A program made the position numbers and the translations under genes. From Anthostomella pinea (lineage: Eukaryota; Ascomycota; Sordariomycetes; Xylariales; Xylariaceae), in NCBI GenBank assembly GCA_963556695.1, contig CAUWAG010000020.1:6200001-6264000 (forward strand): a stretch of 64,000 nucleotides of DNA. The letters run 5' to 3'. The notes beneath the pieces were generated by a model, which was not told where the DNA came from, ran no database searches, and saw only the letters and a program-made list of their open reading frames with translations. Positions 63,056 through 64,000 of this stretch are shown here, one piece after another. The stretch's first letter is position 1. Each line of letters begins with the position of its first letter.

Positions 63056-64000
63056 TGACTGACAACAATGGTATCGGCATCTCTGGGATGAGTTGTATCT
63101 GTTGTGTCGATTTGCATTGTGGTGTCTTTGTTATTATTGCTAGGTGTTGACCCAGCTTGGTTTCTGCCTGCTTCGTTGAAGGCCTTGGATCTGGCTCTTT
63201 CTCCGGCTAGCCTTATTTCCTGGATTTGCTCCCATGTGTGCTTATGGATGGTACCTTTCACAACCTTGGGGCGGGCAGGGCATTTGTCGAAGTTGGCAGC
63301 ATGAGGTCCTTTGCAGTTGACACACTTTGGGATTGGTTTTTCGCACTCTCCCTGGTGTACTGTGTTGGCGCAGTGTGCACATACTTGCTTTTCGCATCGG
63401 TAATTCCTACCATGGTATCTGAAGCAGCTTGCACACTGGTGAACCTTGGGGGTGTGTTGAATATGCCTTGAGGTCATTGAGTGGGCAAAAAGCGTGAATG
63501 GTTTCCTTGCTGCACTGGGCAGAGAGATTATCCATGTAGTTTCTGGATCAGAATCAATCGTGTTCTTTGAGAGTATGCACCTCAGAGGTCTGTCGCCTGT
63601 TTGGGCTTCAACTTCATCGGCAACAACAGTGTCAGTAATATCGATTGTGAACCCTTCTGCACTGATGACCTTTCTTGGGCATCCATTGACCTTGTAATGA
63701 TGCCAGACTGTGTGGGTCTCAATCTTTTGTGCCTTGAGAATGTCGGCAATTTCTTCTTGGAAAGCCAGAAGCTTAGCCTGAGTTGGCTTGTCCCTTGGGT
63801 GTAAGGTAAAACCAGAAGGACATCGTGTCACTTCTCTAAGCTCCTGAGGGTGGAGCTTAAGTCTTCTGTTCAGTGTAGACTTGATTCCATAAGGCTCTAG
63901 GTGGCTATTATCCATGCGGACAAAGACCCGGAGATCATCCTGCTTCTTCTTCAGTTGGTTGGCAGTGATGAGGGCGCCAGGCTGTGTTTTCTTCATGGTA
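63049..64000 (-). CDS. LINE ORF1 (gag-like), partial
   Basis: At least 317 residues, open at the right edge and ending in TAG at 63049. The N-terminal visible part (KKKQDDLRVFVRMDNSHLEP) equals that of the second LINE copy. Near residues 195-260 are Cys/His clusters CASCFRYHGRNYRC, CAHCANTVHQGEC (C-x2-C-x4-H-x4-C) and CVNCKGPHAANFDKC, nucleic-acid-binding knuckles usual in Tad1-like ORF1 proteins. The Arg/Lys and Asn-rich tail follows. It binds the LINE RNA in the particle (known for the class). Confidence 0.85.
   Translation of the reverse strand, partial: TMKKTQPGALITANQLKKKQDDLRVFVRMDNSHLEPYGIKSTLNRRLKLHPQELREVTRCPSGFTLHPRDKPTQAKLLAFQEEIADILKAQKIETHTVWHHYKVNGCPRKVISAEGFTIDITDTVVADEVEAQTGDRPLRCILSKNTIDSDPETTWIISLPSAARKPFTLFAHSMTSRHIQHTPKVHQCASCFRYHGRNYRCEKQVCAHCANTVHQGECEKPIPKCVNCKGPHAANFDKCPARPKVVKGTIHKHTWEQIQEIRLAGERARSKAFNEAGRNQAGSTPSNNNKDTTMQIDTTDTTHPRDADTIVVSQC

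Larger units (their letters stand above)
59165..64000 (-). mobile_element. Tad1-clade LINE, intact ORF2, 5' end beyond the window
   Basis: Minus-strand LINE whose 3' end is the CAAA-repeat tail at about 59168-59180, with a 3' UTR of about 190 bp, an intact ORF2 (63055-59366), and ORF1 running off the right edge. Gene order, the RNase H domain after RT and the CAAA tail fit the Tad1 clade. No stop, frameshift or RIP trace is seen in 4.6 kb, and a second near-identical ORF1 copy lies at 57.3-58.4 kb. Confidence 0.9.

Overview
The window looks like accessory, repeat-rich DNA of a filamentous ascomycete (Pezizomycotina). The reasons are short 45-80 bp introns with GTAAGT-type donors and CTAAC/TACTAA-type branch sites, fungal-only families (2EXR, Zn2Cys6, DUF3638, HMT1-like ABC transporter, JmjC with C2H2 fingers, small Myb-like proteins), Tad1-clade LINE, Ty3/gypsy, Ty1/copia and Fot1/pogo elements, and a 3.9 kb AT-rich block with the CpA/TpG depletion typical of repeat-induced point mutation (RIP). 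The species cannot be named from the sequence.

Layout. 0-5.5 kb: degraded copies of a small Myb-like family, a copia fragment, an internal LINE fragment and an open 2EXR gene. 5.6-10.1 kb: a decayed Ty3/gypsy element (gag, protease, RT, RNase H, integrase) interrupted by a 556-bp SINE with a tRNA-like head, a LINE-like tail and a 14-bp target duplication. 10.3-13.5 kb: oxidoreductase remnant and low-content DNA. 13.5-23.4 kb: broken copies of large genes, namely DUF3638 (two pieces pointing away from each other), a 5'-truncated aldehyde dehydrogenase and a zinc finger/JmjC gene, with two Myb-like copies on either side. 24-33.5 kb: lineage-type hypothetical genes, an FPGS fragment lying head-to-head with a TPR-like gene, and a 7-TM protein gene. 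33.8-39 kb: minisatellite-like DNA, three palindromic repeats and the RIP block with an un-RIPed insertion. 40.4-43.9 kb: a decayed Zn2Cys6 regulator. 44.6-47.3 kb: an intact five-exon half-size ABC transporter of the HMT1 type. 48.9-50.5 kb: an intact 540-codon gene that appears to join a WRKY/GCM1-type zinc finger to an ATP-grasp-like region. 51.7-54.1 kb: small hypothetical and F-box remnants. 54.3-56.2 kb: a complete Fot1-like element with TA duplication and 29-bp TIRs but a damaged transposase. 57-64 kb: two near-identical Tad1-like LINE copies in tandem, one with an intact ORF2; the other carries a 133-bp hairpin-rich inverted-repeat insertion.

The genes do not form one pathway. The main theme is a graveyard of duplicated host genes, several closed by C:G to T:A nonsense changes in RIP context, in which few protein genes stay open (ABC transporter, zinc finger/ATP-grasp-like gene, 7-TM gene, probably 2EXR and TPR-like genes), next to a young LINE that shows no RIP. 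The best candidates for something undescribed are the SINE/LINE pair at 9.5-10.1 and 59.2 kb, the 133-bp element at 57.4 kb, the palindrome triplet at 35.0 kb and the 540-aa protein at 48.9 kb.
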